Positions 1 through 11,372 of a stretch of 64,000 bases of DNA are shown here, one piece after another; the first letter of the stretch is position 1, and the number at the start of each line of letters is the position of its first letter. The notes beneath the pieces are model-generated. The model searched no databases. It saw only the letters and a program-made list of their open reading frames with translations, and had not been told where the DNA came from. The DNA lies in NCBI GenBank assembly GCA_037957365.1, contig JARHVA010004901.1, forward strand, positions 671,001 to 735,000. The letters are read 5' to 3'. The stretch is from Torreya grandis. Lineage: Eukaryota > Streptophyta > Pinopsida > Cupressales > Taxaceae. The position numbers and the translations under genes were made by a program.

Positions 1-1288
1 TTATTGAACTTATTTTTACTTGATGAACTTTGCATAATCTAGCAATGTGACCAATATTATCACATTTGTATCAAACAATAATCCTTTATGGAAACACAAT
101 TTTTCTTACCTTGTTTGGACAAAATTTTTCAGTGTGTCATATGTCATGATAAACAAAATAACCTCCTCTTTTTGAAGAGGACTCACCTTGTCTAACATTA
201 TGTGGACAATGGTTTACAAAGTGTCCCACATCGATACAATTAAAGAACTTAAATTTATTCACACCTTTTGACTAATTACCCCCATCATATTTCCATGTAA
301 AATCATTTCTAATAGGTCTCTTGCATTCTCTACCTCTATGCCCAAACTAATTGCAGATAAAATAATAATCATTGAAACTTGCATACCTCATAGCATTTAG
401 TTGTCTAATCTGATTTGTCTTTATTCTATCAGCACCTTCATTCCTTGTCTAATGATTTTTATTCAAATTATGATTGTCCTTGTTCACATTATTCTTCATC
501 TTGTCTTGATTTACATTCTTTTGTTATTCTTCATATCCAAGACTAGTTTTATCACTAACATGTTTTTGACCACTTAAAATATTGTCTAGATCACTTGAGC
601 TCTTTTCAAATCTCAAAAATGACTTCACCTTACTATATGTCTTCTCTAACTCATATTTCAATGACTCATTTTTAATTACATACTTTGAACATTCATCTTC
701 TTTAGCTTTCAGGTTTGAAGATAGGATTTCCAATTGATAACTGAGATGTTTGACCATATCTTCATGATCCTTGGTGTCTTCATTCATTATTACTTCATAC
801 ACACTGAATTTATCTTCATATTCCTTGATTTGTGACTTCATATTCTTGTTAATATTCTTTTCAATCTTTAGTTCTTCAATAGCATTCATCAATTCAATCT
901 CACAATCCACCTCATCTCTATCAACATCTAAATCATTCCAAGTAGACTCCTTTTGATATGAGCAACTTCCTTCCTCAACCATGAATAGGGATTCATCTTT
1001 AAAATGACCATAATATTTATGATCATACTCTGAGTCAATGTATTCACTCTCATTTGATGAGCTATAATCTTCTTTGGTGTAGAGATTCTTCTTGTTCTTA
1101 AACAATTTTTTTTTTGTTATTATGCTTTCTAAATCCTTTCTTCTTGTATGTCTTCTTGTATTCATCTTGGCCTTCACCATGCTCTTCATCATCATTCTTC
1201 TCATTATTATGAGGGAACTTATGAGAAAAATGTTTTATTTCTCCATAGTTGAAACATTTGAAGGGTAGTTTACCCATATACTTCCCTA

Positions 1289-1416
1289 AGCTTGTTTTCA
1301 ATTTCCTAGTAATAAAAGCAATTAGTTCATCCCCATAGCAATTATTTCCACATAATGTTAGACAAGGTGAGTCCTCATAGCTTGTTTTCAATTTCCTAAG
1401 TAATAAAAGCAATTAG
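1289..1416. repeat. 90-base-period duplication at the gag breakpoint
   Basis: A 37-38 base segment beginning agcttgttttcaatttcc occurs at 1289-1325 and again at 1379-1416, differing by one inserted base and little else. Between the copies sits an inverted copy of another part of the same gag (1348-1376). Recognisable gag ends at the second copy, so this marks a rearrangement breakpoint. Confidence 0.9.
1348..1376. repeat. 29-base inverted copy of 177-205
   Basis: The bases at 1348-1376 are the exact reverse complement of 177-205, a part of the same gag remnant about 1.15 kb away. A perfect match of this length in an otherwise decayed element suggests a templated insertion during break repair, younger than much of the surrounding decay. 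Confidence 0.9.
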
Positions 1417-1899
1417 TGAATCAGTGAACCTAGATAATCTAAATTCACTTTTAAATTTTTTAAAACTCTTAATCAATTACCACAAGCATTCATGAAGCAT
1501 AAACATCATTCATAACAATGAATAAGAGAGATAATGCAAGATCAAGCACATAACACATGACATATGTGGAAAAATCTCTTGGGGGGTAAAACCCACTAGA
1601 ACCTACAATTGGAATTATATACTATAATAAAAAGAACCAATTTAGACTAGCTAAAATTTACCAAAGAACTACCATCCCTTATTTTAATGAGACTATAATC
1701 CCATAAAGAGCCACTACACCTGTTGAGCTAAGCTACCACAACAACTAGACCTTTAAAAAGTTTGACCTTGTAAGGAGGATAAAACCCCCTAGATGTTGAG
1801 CTAATATAACAACACCTATGAACATAACATCTCCTAGAACATTTATTTCCTACCAATCTGATGGAGATACAAAGTATATTAGCTTTCTTCAACTCTGCA
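1417..1899. other. Non-coding stretch without recognised gene
   Basis: AT-rich sequence with no supported coding region. Two similar short blocks, ggggtaaaacccactagaac near 1585 and ggataaaaccccctagatg near 1778, resemble leader or LTR sequence of plant copia elements, but no boundary could be fixed. The short ORF at 1728-1940 has no family resemblance. Confidence 0.4.
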
Positions 1900-2200
1900 C
1901 ACTCAATACATCTAAAGCAACCTTTTGGATCACTCTTCACTCCTCGAAAACAACTTTATAAACACATAAATAACATGAAAAAATGGTCATACACATAATC
2001 CATTCTCTAATATATCTCTCAAATAATCCATCGAGATCACATAGGTAGCATCTATCCTTCGCTCACACTCAAAGCATCCAAAACATCATTTTGGATCACC
2101 CTAGACCTCTTTGTTCATCCTCAATCTATAAGAACACTATTATGACATTATAAACATGACCCATAGGTCATACACATAGTATTAAATATTATATACTCAT
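1900..2200. repeat. Diverged tandem duplication, period about 166
   Basis: The block starting cactcaatacatctaaagc at 1900 recurs at 2066 as cactcaaagcatccaaaac. Each is followed by a ttttggatcac segment, an acctc/actcctc block and a tcatacacata block. Two diverged units; function unknown. Confidence 0.7.
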
Positions 2201-3303
2201 AAAATGATATACTAGGCACTCTACCTCTCCTTCACTCCACAACTCTCACATGTACACACCTCATACAAGTCTAGAAACCATCACATTTGGTTTCACTATT
2301 TATAGAGCATTAATGAGCATCACCATATTAGTTGGAAAATAGGCATGAATTAACCCTTAAGAAATATTTAAAATCTATAAATATCTCAATACCATCTACA
2401 TAGGTCAGCCATATCACCCATGGGTCACCCTTAAGAAAATACACCTTTTAATTAGGCCCTTGTAGCTCTTATAGGTCTCATGCAGACCTATTCACCCATC
2501 TAGTACTTTATTGAGAAAAAATAACATAATACCACTTTAAATTACATGGTTCCACTCCTTATGTCCCTTTATATATCCTTGAATAATCATAGTCAACTTT
2601 TCTCACTTTTGTGTATGCTCAAACAACTCAAACATTGACTTGGTGCACAGGAACATCATGAACGAACACACAGTCAACTTATTAATCATTATTAATACCA
2701 AAGATAGATTTATCACACCTATAAATTCCACATAGATCATATTATGGAGTATAAAATACTATCCAATATCTAAGACAACATGAAACATTGAAACAACATC
2801 AACACAAGTTCAATTATCCTTTTCCGGTCACTTGCAAAACACAATCAAACATATAGTTAACTTTAGAGCTCAATAGCTTTGACTGTACAAAATTTCAGAT
2901 CTAAAATACATATTTTTGGATATTCCTTGGATTCCTATACCAATTTTATTTTTACACCATGATAAAACTCAACCATGATCAAATATATGGCCCAAAAGCT
3001 AGACACTAGTTTTTCCTTTATTAAATTCAAATATTTGAATTCAAACGGTCAAAGTTAAACTTCAAACAATTTGCTATCATCTTGTGTCCTCACTACTTGG
3101 ATCAATCATGAAATTTTGATCTTATTCAAACTTTAAATCATAGTTCTCCACTACTCAAATTTTAAACCTTAAATAATTGACCTCATCTCATGCAATATTG
3201 CAATATTGACTCAACACGCACTGTTAATCTCTTGTACGTAGCTCAGTCTTTATCTATGTTAAACATTAGACACCTTGAAATAATATCACTCAACATGCAC
3301 CAT

Positions 3304-3304
<1 letters not shown>
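2201..3304. other. Non-coding stretch, nothing recognised
   Basis: About 1.1 kb of AT-rich sequence with no coding frame, RNA gene or clear repeat boundary. A segment near 2860-2930 weakly resembles the unit of the tandem array at 3421-4240, so the array may once have been longer. Confidence 0.4.

Positions 3305-3342
<38 letters not shown>
3305..3342. repeat. (AT)n microsatellite
   Basis: A pure run of alternating A and T of about 37 bases. Confidence 0.95.
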
Positions 3343-3345
<3 letters not shown>

Positions 3346-3420
3346 ATCCACTCACCATTTTATCTTAGAATAATCTTGTTCTTTACCTCTTGTAAAATTG
3401 ACTAAGGGAACCATTGTAAT

Positions 3421-4240
3421 CTACCTAGAAGGCAAACTTTGGACCTCAATAACTTTTGTTGCACTTAGATGCATGATATAAAATTTGGACCATATGATTT
3501 ACTCACATAAGAGAATAAAACCACATATAAATCTGATCTTATAAACTTTATGTGTGAAATATATAATTCTATTAATCTGCTCACTCAGATTTTTTTGCCA
3601 TAGAGCCAACTATGCCTAGAATTACCTGGAAGGCCAACTTTGCACATGCATATATTTTAATGCACTTCATTGCATGACCTATAAATTTATGCATATAAAA
3701 TAAGAACAAAAATTAGCAAACCCATATGATCAACTCATTATGAAACTACCACACATGTTAAATATGACTACATCAAAATTCCTACTCAGCTTTTCTTGCC
3801 ACATGTAAATTTGGCTAGTTATGGGAAAACACTGTCAAACTGCCTAGGAGCTCAACTTTGCACTTGCATATATTTTGTCATGCTTGGTTACATGACCTAA
3901 TATTTATCTCATATGATATTATCTCATAGGTTAATTCATCCATATATCAATATTCTCCAAAAACTTTCATATGTGTGATATATGATGTCACCAAACTACT
4001 TATTTAGCTCTGTTTAAACATAGAAAACACTATTAAAATGCCTTGGGAGCCCAAATTTTCACACACATATATTTTGTATAACTTCATCACATGACCTAAA
4101 ATTTAGTGCATAGAAACTATGAATTAATTTTATCACAATCATATGACCAACTCCCCTTGATTCATCCACATGTGGAAATTATGATGTAAGCAAACTACCT
4201 AATCAGATTTTCTACCACTAGACCCAAAATGTATAGATGA
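3421..4240. repeat. Tandem array of about 200-base units, four copies
   Basis: Four diverged units begin at about 3421, 3622, 3839 and 4038, giving periods of 201, 217 and 199. Each starts with a block like tacctagaaggccaacttt, followed about 20 bases on by catatattttg-like sequence, then a gcatgacctaaaattt-like block, and near the end a cagctttttcttgcca-like block. No coding frame runs through it. It could be a small satellite or a tandem array from the untranslated part of an LTR element. Confidence 0.8.
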
Positions 4241-4559
4241 AAACAATGATCAACCAAATGAAATCCACTCATGCACACAAGTATTAAAATCATATAAAAC
4301 TTATTATTGGACCTATTACATATGATCAATACTTTAGACTCATCCCTAATCATCTCAAACCATGCCAAAACTGAAGATCAACCAAGCCTTATTCAAGCAT
4401 ATTAGGGCAAGCACATTGCACATTTTATTATTATCACTTAGAATATTAAGGCACTCCATCCACTAACTTGGACAATTCTATGACATCACTGATAACTCTC
4501 CAATACAAGAATCATGGGATTAAATTTATTTCTTTGATTTGTAAAGTCTTCCTCATGAC
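4241..4559. other. Non-coding stretch, nothing recognised
   Basis: No supported feature. It lies just upstream of the protease remnant of element 2, where gag would be expected, but I see no gag motif. Confidence 0.4.
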
Positions 4560-4619
4560 TCTGAGATGGCAAGGAGGGTATATATGGATTTGTTTATATA
4601 GGTTTGGATTTAAAATAAT

Positions 4620-4935
4620 TATGTGAATATATCCATGGATGATTATGTAATAACCATAAATATTATCCTCTTTTCCTTATTACAAATCTCAATTACAAAA
4701 ACCAACTATTTCATGATGTGTAACACCCTGTGGGGTTATCATAACCTCAAATCTACTTCCATAGGGACCATTTTCCTCCCAATCACTTTGGTCCCCAATA
4801 TGATGCCAACTAATTTCTATGTCATAGATAAATATACCAATTATAATGTGATCTAGGGAAGACCTTCAATACATAGGATGAAGGACATCTATTCAACCTT
4901 ATTCCATCAAATCTTATTCCTGCACCTAAGGAAGG
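4620..4935 (+). pseudogene. Gypsy aspartic protease remnant (element 2)
   Basis: C-terminal half of a Tat-type retropepsin, the enzyme that cuts the gag-pol polyprotein. The readable part has the segment SIGTIFLPITLVPN, then TNFYVIDKYTNYNVI, a stop where LGRP would follow, and IHRMKDIYSTLFHQ. This matches the flap and the YNxILGRPWIHxMKAVPSTxHQ end of plant gypsy proteases. The catalytic D-S/T-G loop upstream is not recognisable. The open stretch 4623-4856 is part of it, but its Met is not a real start. Family call is good; the protein cannot be active. Confidence 0.75.
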
Positions 4936-6299
4936 TATTTGTAACCTAGGTGAGCCCTAAGCCCTTTGATATGATTAAAAAAACTATGCAAAAGTATCTC
5001 AAGTTACACATAGACTACCATCTACCTACCAATAGTCTCACAAAAATCCCATAATTACTTAATGTTATGGAACCCATAAGCCTAAATTGGTTATCTTAAA
5101 TAAAGGGGGTGAAATAACTCAAAATCTATTAAAATACAAGTCAGAAGGGAAAGATATGGTGATAAAAAATACCAATAATCCAAAACCAGTCACTAGTCTA
5201 GAAATCTCCACCTTATATAAAGCCAAGTTCATCAATCTCTTAGAAAAGGACACTCCCCTCATTCTCCCATTCAACCCATGAGGAGGGGGGACCTATGATT
5301 TGTTATATCCGTAAATCTAGAACTCCCAAGAGGGGTTGGTTATTATACCATACATTTATATGCAATAGGTGTCAGGGAATGAAGAAGACCCCCTTCATAA
5401 TAACCATCCTATCAGCTACCATCATCATTACCCATCATATAACTTCACAAGGGTAAGATATATTTTACATTCTAATGTTGACACTTTTTTACCTCTTTAG
5501 AGTATGCTCTCATATCATGCCATAATAGGGTTGTACTAGTTCTTCAGAGTTTTTGACCCATTAAGTTTGCTTCTTATTGAGATGTCAGTCATTCTACTTT
5601 AGCCTACACCTAATTTTACTTCTCGTCATTTTTTAATCCCTCTAGCAGAAACCTAACCATTCCTTCTCCCCTAGCCATCCCAACACTCAAAGAGAGGTTT
5701 CATATAATGACATTAGGTACTTTATAAGTTAATATTATAACCCATGATTATCCATGAATTCCTAAATGGGGATCCCTTGTTCCCCTCACAAAGAGATATG
5801 ACCACAAAATGTTGCTTATTAAATTCTTGAAAGACTTCCCACATATATCAATAGGAGAAACAGTACTACCCATGTCTTATCAAAAGTATTGCAAGATACA
5901 TAAATGTGTCCATGCTCTTCCTATTCAAATATAAGATCCTAATTATTTTTGCATACTCCCTTGTTGAAAAATGATCCTAACTATGGAATCTTACTTGCCA
6001 CACCAAAGAGAAGGACTAATAAGCATATTTTTGCATTTTCATAGGTCCTTACCTAACTCAACATATATCTTACAAAACAACCATTTGATTTCTCAAAATT
6101 TATTCTTAACCTTTATTCTAACCATAATAATAGGCCTTTTGAGTTTGAGTAAGACCTTCCATTTACCTCATTAAAGGGATAGGCTTATTATTCTTCAGAT
6201 TCTTGGGATCAAGAACCCCAAGAGGGGTTACCCAAAATTTTTAACATCTACATGGTTGATATATTAGAATACCAAGAAACTTCATTATATGGCTTCCCC
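4936..6299 (+). other. Element 2 linker between protease and second RNase H
   Basis: About 1.36 kb expected to be polyprotein linker. Short open stretches exist (5087-5281, 5971-6174) but show no motif I can name. No RT palm motif is present, so RT was not simply lost from this place in a recognisable form. Confidence 0.4.
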
Positions 6300-6840
6300 C
6301 TCTATGCATGATTAGTGGGTCCTTTACTTTGATAGGTCTAAGTGTCGCCTAAGCATTGGGTAGGAGTCATTCTTATTTCTCCTAAAGGGCAAGTCATGCC
6401 TTTTGATTTCAAGCTAGATTTTAAATGTACAAACAATGGGGCTAAACATGAGGCCCTAATTCTTGGCATTATCATCATAAAATGTTTAGGAATTTAAAAC
6501 TTAAGGATCCAAGGTGACTCATAGTTGGTTGTGAACCAAGTTTTTAGGTCCATCGAACCAAGGCTAAACATTTTTAGCTATACAAGACTGTTGTGTATGA
6601 GATCATTAAAGACTTTAATTTTATTTCTATATAATCAATCCTCAGGGAAATAAAATAGCTTATTGACTCCATTGTTTATTCACTTCATGTTTTGACCCTC
6701 ATCTTACCATACCTAAGTTTGATTTCATAGTTTCAATCAAGATGGAACCTCTGATCTGTAAAACCCTTAATAACTAAACCATTACCGATATTGGGAAAAA
6801 AGTAGTCTTTTAGTCCTTTATTTAGTTGAGAATGATATTT
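6300..6840 (+). pseudogene. Second (archaeal-type) RNase H remnant, upstream of RT
   Basis: The Tat branch of gypsy elements carries an extra RNase H acquired separately from the usual one. Here the frames give WVLYFDRSKC (first catalytic Asp), then VGVILISPKGQVMPFDFKL and FKCTNNGAKHEALILG (Glu region; AEYEA became AKHEA), then IQGDS followed by a stop and LVVNQV (Asp of GDS). The C-terminal end VYEIIKDFNFISI is also visible. At least one frameshift (near 6360) and several stops break it. After the domain comes a linker like those preceding RT in plant polyproteins of the order RNase H - RT. In element 3 the equivalent domain is downstream of RT. Confidence 0.8.
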
Positions 6841-7132
6841 TTATTCTTAATTTCTTTTGATCTTGTGATGAACTCCTATCTTTCCAACATAAGAAGGGTT
6901 TATCACTAGGGAAAATTTTAGTGACAAATATTAATTAATTTACAAACATTCTTTTTTTTAGATTTTGGTTTTGGTGATTTTTTAGGGTTGAAAAATGAGA
7001 TGAGATCACTAAAATTTTAAGGATATATATTATTTTAGGGGTCAAATCAATAAATAAAATTCACCATATATATATAATATACCCCTCAATATTGATATCA
7101 AATAACAAAACACTTGTAAAGCCCAATTGATC

Positions 7133-7309
7133 AAATGACAACACCAAAAAACACTGATGAATGATAGGACCAAACAATAGTGCCAAATGACAGTGTTAAA
7201 TGATAGTGCCAAATGACATTTCCAACTGATAGTGTTGAATGATAGTGTCTAATGATATTATCAAATGATGGTGCTAAACAATAGTGCCAAATAACATTGC
7301 CAAACTATG
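7133..7309. repeat. 13-base minisatellite, about 13 units
   Basis: Unit close to aaatgatagtgcc, repeated head to tail with point changes (for example aaatgacagtgtt, gaatgatagtgtc, aaacaatagtgcc). Thirteen is not a multiple of three, so the array would break a reading frame unless copy number compensates. Confidence 0.85.
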
Positions 7310-7617
7310 AAAAGGATAAGGAAACCAAAATTTGAAACATTAAAAGACAACAATTAAATGTATCTCACCTATTGAAGGAACTAGTGAAGCTGGCTCTAGA
7401 AACCATGTCATGGATTTATTAGATAGCTTCAAAATGCATATAGAATCATATGAAATAGCTAAAAAATGGTCCATAATAAAAAAAGATCAACCATTTTTTA
7501 TCTATCCCATATGCTCCAGATGAATTCTAGAGTACTGAGGGCATAAACCTAGTAGTAAACTAACTACACTTACAACCATTTTAGTTTGGGCATAAGTGCC
7601 TGATAGAAACATCATAA

Positions 7618-8123
7618 CCATTTATCATGACCATTTGGTAGAGCTAAATGCCTATACCACTAAAAGAGCCAAATGGCTCAGCTAATAGTAGAGTCAAACA
7701 TCTCTTCCCATGGTAGAGCTAAATGGATCTACCTATAGCAACACCAAATGAATCTACCCATGGTATGGCTAAATGGATCTACCCATGGTAGGGTTGAATA
7801 GATCTACCCATGGTAGGGTTGAATGGTTCTTCTATCTGACAAGGTCACATAGTGTTACCATCTGATAGGTTTGAATGGCTTTGTCATTTAGTAGGGTTGA
7901 ATGATGCTACTATCGAGCAGGGCTAAATGGCTCTACTATTCTATGGGCCAAATGGATATGACATTTTATAAGGTCAAATAGTGCTGCTTCCTAATAGGGT
8001 CAAACATATCTACCATTCGATAGGGTCAAATGGATTTATCATTTGATAGGGTCAAATTCCTCTACCATTAGGCATGCATAATTTTACCATCCACCAAGGA
8101 TGAATGGCTCTATCATCTAACAT
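7618..8123. repeat. 26-base minisatellite related to the 13-base array
   Basis: About 19 units close to catttgatagggtcaaatgg plus ctctac, period 25-27 and mostly 26. Each unit reads as two 13-base halves that resemble the unit at 7133-7309, so the longer array may be a higher-order form of the shorter. Both lie between the second RNase H and RT of element 2. Confidence 0.85.
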
Positions 8124-8579
8124 GATTTAACATCTTAGACTCTCAACCCCCTCAATCCGCACTAAATATCTCACCTAAATCAAAGCCTGTTATGTGGTGG
8201 AATGGCTTGATAAGACCATTACATAGAAATAAACCTAAAAACATTTACCTCCTAGAGGAAATTTACATGGATTGAACCTATTAACATAAAAATATGATTG
8301 GGTGAATTGGAATAAATTTCATACCAGTAAATTTTCCAACGTTACAAATCAAATTTGCCTAAACAAACCTAAGGGGGTTTGGGATATGCGATCTTAAAAT
8401 TTACCTTGTTTTTCACTTACTTGTTATCCCATATCAACCCTTTGAACTGAATACTATGATTATTACTACCATGTTGAGGATTACTTATCCTTTGATGATG
8501 AACATATTTTTTTCAATACAAAGAGTGAATATCTTGATATTCCCTAGAACCCAATGTATTTAAATAGGGGAATACCTCC

Positions 8580-9285
8580 CTCATAAAATAAACCATTGAC
8601 ATAAAGATTAGGATCGATGGGAGTCCCAAACTTCTCAAGCTAGGATATTCACTTTATGAATAGGAAGTGGAGGGACATAAGCAATTACTTATAGAACTCT
8701 CAAAATATTCTACTTTCTCTTACATTAATATGGTGGGAATCAATCCTGATATGGTGGTCCACAACCTAGTTACAATGTCTGACATGGAACCAATCAAACA
8801 AAATCTCAAGCCCATCAATCCTAAGGTTGTAATGATGGTAAGATAGGAATTCATCAAACATTTAAAGGTCAATTTTATTCATCCAATAGACTATTCCAAG
8901 AGGATGTCCAACTTCATCCATGTCTTCATTAAGAACAATAAAATTTGGATATGTATAAACTTTCAAGATATCAATAAAAGATGCCCAAAAGATGATTTCC
9001 CTCTCCCATCCATTGAAGTCATTTTTTATGATACCATGAGATATGAGTTACTATCATTCATGGATAGCTTCTTTGGATATAATCAAATTTGCATTTCTAA
9101 TGAGGAGAAAATCAAGACCTCCTTTACTACACCATGGGGGACTTTTTATTATGTTTTGATTCCCTTTGGTCTTAAAAATTCAAAGGCAATATATCTAAGG
9201 GCCATGAACCACATATTCCATGTTCTCATTCATAATATAGTAGAGGCCTACATAGATGATCTTATATAAAAATTGAGATAATGAC
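8580..9285 (+). pseudogene. Gypsy reverse transcriptase remnant (element 2)
   Basis: RT copies the element RNA into DNA. From 8580 the frames show a lead segment (INMVGINPDMVVHNL, then KQNLKPINP) and the fingers and palm: CINFQDINKRCPKDDFPLPS, LLSFMDSFFGYNQICIS, KTSFTTPWGTFYYVLIPFGL, AYIDDLI. YIDD stands for the usual YVDD catalytic box and the first catalytic Asp (SFMDSF) is present. The longest open stretch is 8904-9269, but it starts inside the domain, so its Met is not a start. The text after 9269 continues in other frames. Motifs CPKDDFPLP and TPWGTF place it in the Tat side of gypsy rather than Athila. Confidence 0.92.
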
Positions 9286-10110
9286 TAAACACTTAAAGGC
9301 TTTACACACCATCTTAATATGCTTAATCAAATATGATTTTATTCTTAACCATAAAAAATGTGTAATTGGAGTCACCAATGAAAAAATCCTAAGGTATATC
9401 ACCTCCTACCATGGGATCAATATTGATGCTACTAAGGTTTAATCAATCTTGTAAATAATTCCTCTCATAGATGAATCAGGCATCAAAACATTCCTAGGTA
9501 AGTTAGGATCTATTCGATGATTCATTCCTAATCTTGCCTATATCATTCACCCTATCAATAACCTAATTAAAAAGATATGTGGTTTAAATTGAATATATGA
9601 TTATTAAGAGGAATTATAGGAAGTAAAACATTTCCTTATATCTCCCCCATGCTCATGGCACTTAAATCAAATAAGCCCTTGATACTTTACATTAGAGTAA
9701 CTAAAGTGTCCATCAACTACATGTTGGTTTAGGAGGATGATAATATAAAAAAATGCCATTTATTTCATCAGTCACATCCTTGTCGATTATGAGATGCAAT
9801 ATACTTAAGTCTAAAATTAATTCTTAGTTATAGTGTTTACAACCAAATTATTATGACACTATATGATCAATAAAGAAATAAGGGTTATCATGAGGCCTCA
9901 ATCCTTACGCACTTTTCTAACCTAGCCAAGTCCCTCTAGAAGTTTTCAATGCTTCATCACAGTCCTAAGTGAGTTAAATCTAATTTATGTCAACCAAAAT
10001 TTTGTTGAGGGATTAATCAATACTAATTGGTTGGTTGATTATCCCTTAGAGGTTAATGACCTCATCAACACTGACTATCTTGATGAATCGATCTACTACA
10101 TGGAAAAACA
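9286..10110 (+). pseudogene. RT thumb and RNase H remnant (element 2)
   Basis: Continuation of RT. HLKALHTIFN and YDFILNHKKCVIGV match the post-YVDD segment with the KCxFGV box, then ILRYITSYHGINID and IKTFLGKLGSIRRFIPN-like text match the LGFIVSxxGIEVDPxK and LRSFLGxLxYLRRFI boxes. From about 9660, KPLILYIRVTKVSINYMLV then stop and EDDN match the start of the usual gypsy RNase H, and LSEFNLIYVNQN near 9970 matches its end. There are many stops and frame changes. The second RNase H that follows here in element 3 is absent at this place. Confidence 0.8.
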
Positions 10111-10239
10111 TATTATTAACTCCTCTACTTAGTATGTAGATATTATCAATACCTAATTGATCACACTTGTCCTAAAGATTCCAACTCATAGCAAAAGATA
10201 TATCTTCATGTCATCATGTCCAATTATGTTATTCTATAT

Positions 10240-11372
10240 ACAGTTCCTTTATCATAAAGCCTTTAATGGCATGTTACTCTGATGTGTCAACTAAGAGGAG
10301 TCATAAAGAGTCCTCTTTCATTATCATAGTGGTTTTTATGGTGGACATTATGGTAGATATACAACTACTTGAAAAAATCAAAAGATGGGATATATATTGC
10401 CCACTCTAGACTATGATGTCATCAAATATATATGAAAATATGAGAAATGTCAAAAAAAATCATATGATATACATGTTCCCACTAAGGCATTACAACTCAT
10501 TATCACTCCATGACCCTTCTCCACTTGAGGGATAGATATAGTAGGTGATCCCTCCCCTAATTCTTTATATGGTCATCGCTTCTTTTTCATGGTTACTAAA
10601 TATTTTACAAAGTAGTTAGAGGCTATGCCATTAATATCTATTATGGATTTAGTCATTGTGAATTTTATCTTGAACCAAATCATTTGCTAGTTTAGGGTCC
10701 CACAGGTCATAATTAACAATAGGTACCCTTTTAGAAATCCTAAAATTCAAGAGTTATAAGTTTTTTATAGTGTACCACTTAGCCTCCTTGTACTATCCAT
10801 AGGCCAATGGTCAAATTGAAGCTATTAACAAATCCTTGAAGTTGATTTTGGTCAAAATTATTAGAGATTCTAAATGATATTGGCACTTACAACTCTATCC
10901 AATGTTATGGGATTACATAATGACTATTAGGACACACACAAGGGTAACTCCCTACTCATTCATGTTTTGATTTGAATATATTATACCTTTATAATTATAA
11001 ATACCTAGCCTTTATGTTTCACTTTAGGGCCTTCTCGATCATGAAGAGTATAGATAGGTGCAACTAGTGGAATAGGAAGTTTTAGACAAATGTCAAAATA
11101 TCAACACAAAAAATCATATTAATTATGTTGATAATATGATTAGGCAATACAAAAAAATCATCCAAGAGTTCCCAATCCATGTAGGAGGCATTTTCCTTAG
11201 GTTTGATAGTCGGATTGACAAGAAGAAAGGAAAAGGTCAAAAGTTTAGACCTAACTAGTTAAGCCCCTACCTAGTGACAAAAGACTTAAAACATAGAGCC
11301 TATCAGTTATACACTCTAGAGGGAAAGGATTTTGGTGAGTCTATGAAATATTTTCACCTAATGAGATTATAT
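10240..11372 (+). pseudogene. Gypsy integrase and pol C-terminus remnant (element 2)
   Basis: Integrase inserts the cDNA into the genome. HYHSGFYGGHYGRYTTT and KYEKCQKNH (near 10310-10470) are the zinc-binding HHCC part; PWPFSTWGIDIVGD and HRFFFMVTKYFTKWLEAMPL (10500-10640) are the core with its first Asp. ASLYYP then stop ANGQIEAINKSLK (10770-10840) carries the ENGQVEAxNK Glu region, and WHLQLYPMLWDYIMTIRT follows. The tail LLDHEEYR and KFRPNWLSPYLVTKDLKHRAYQLYTLEGKDF (11230-11340, split by stops) matches the end of Tat pol. Stops throughout make it non-functional. Confidence 0.85.

Larger units (their letters stand above)
1..1416 (-). pseudogene. Ty1/copia gag remnant with several CCHC knuckles
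   Basis: Minus-strand remnant of a copia gag protein, the RNA-binding capsid part of the polyprotein. Reading from 1412 downwards there is a segment ending GKLPFKCFNYG, then a knuckle whose second and third cysteines are changed. It is followed by a Lys-rich stretch, an acidic coiled-coil region (about 1000-600) and a SLGYEE tail near 530, as usual for plant copia gag. Further knuckle-like stretches lie near 375-325, 241-205 and 70-31; in the last one the first Cys codon has become TGA. Frames change several times and stops are frequent, so it is dead. The normal N-terminal capsid part is missing: similarity stops at 1416, exactly at a duplicated junction. Protease and pol would lie left of the window. 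Family call is firm; the clade (Tork-like) is a guess. Confidence 0.85.

Noticed and set aside
771..956. Plus-strand ORF near the left edge
   Set aside because: Shadow of the minus-strand copia gag.
4560..11372. Two separate elements because the second RNase H precedes RT
   Set aside because: Kept as one element because this order is seen in some plant polyproteins and the linker after the RNase H fits; stated as uncertain.
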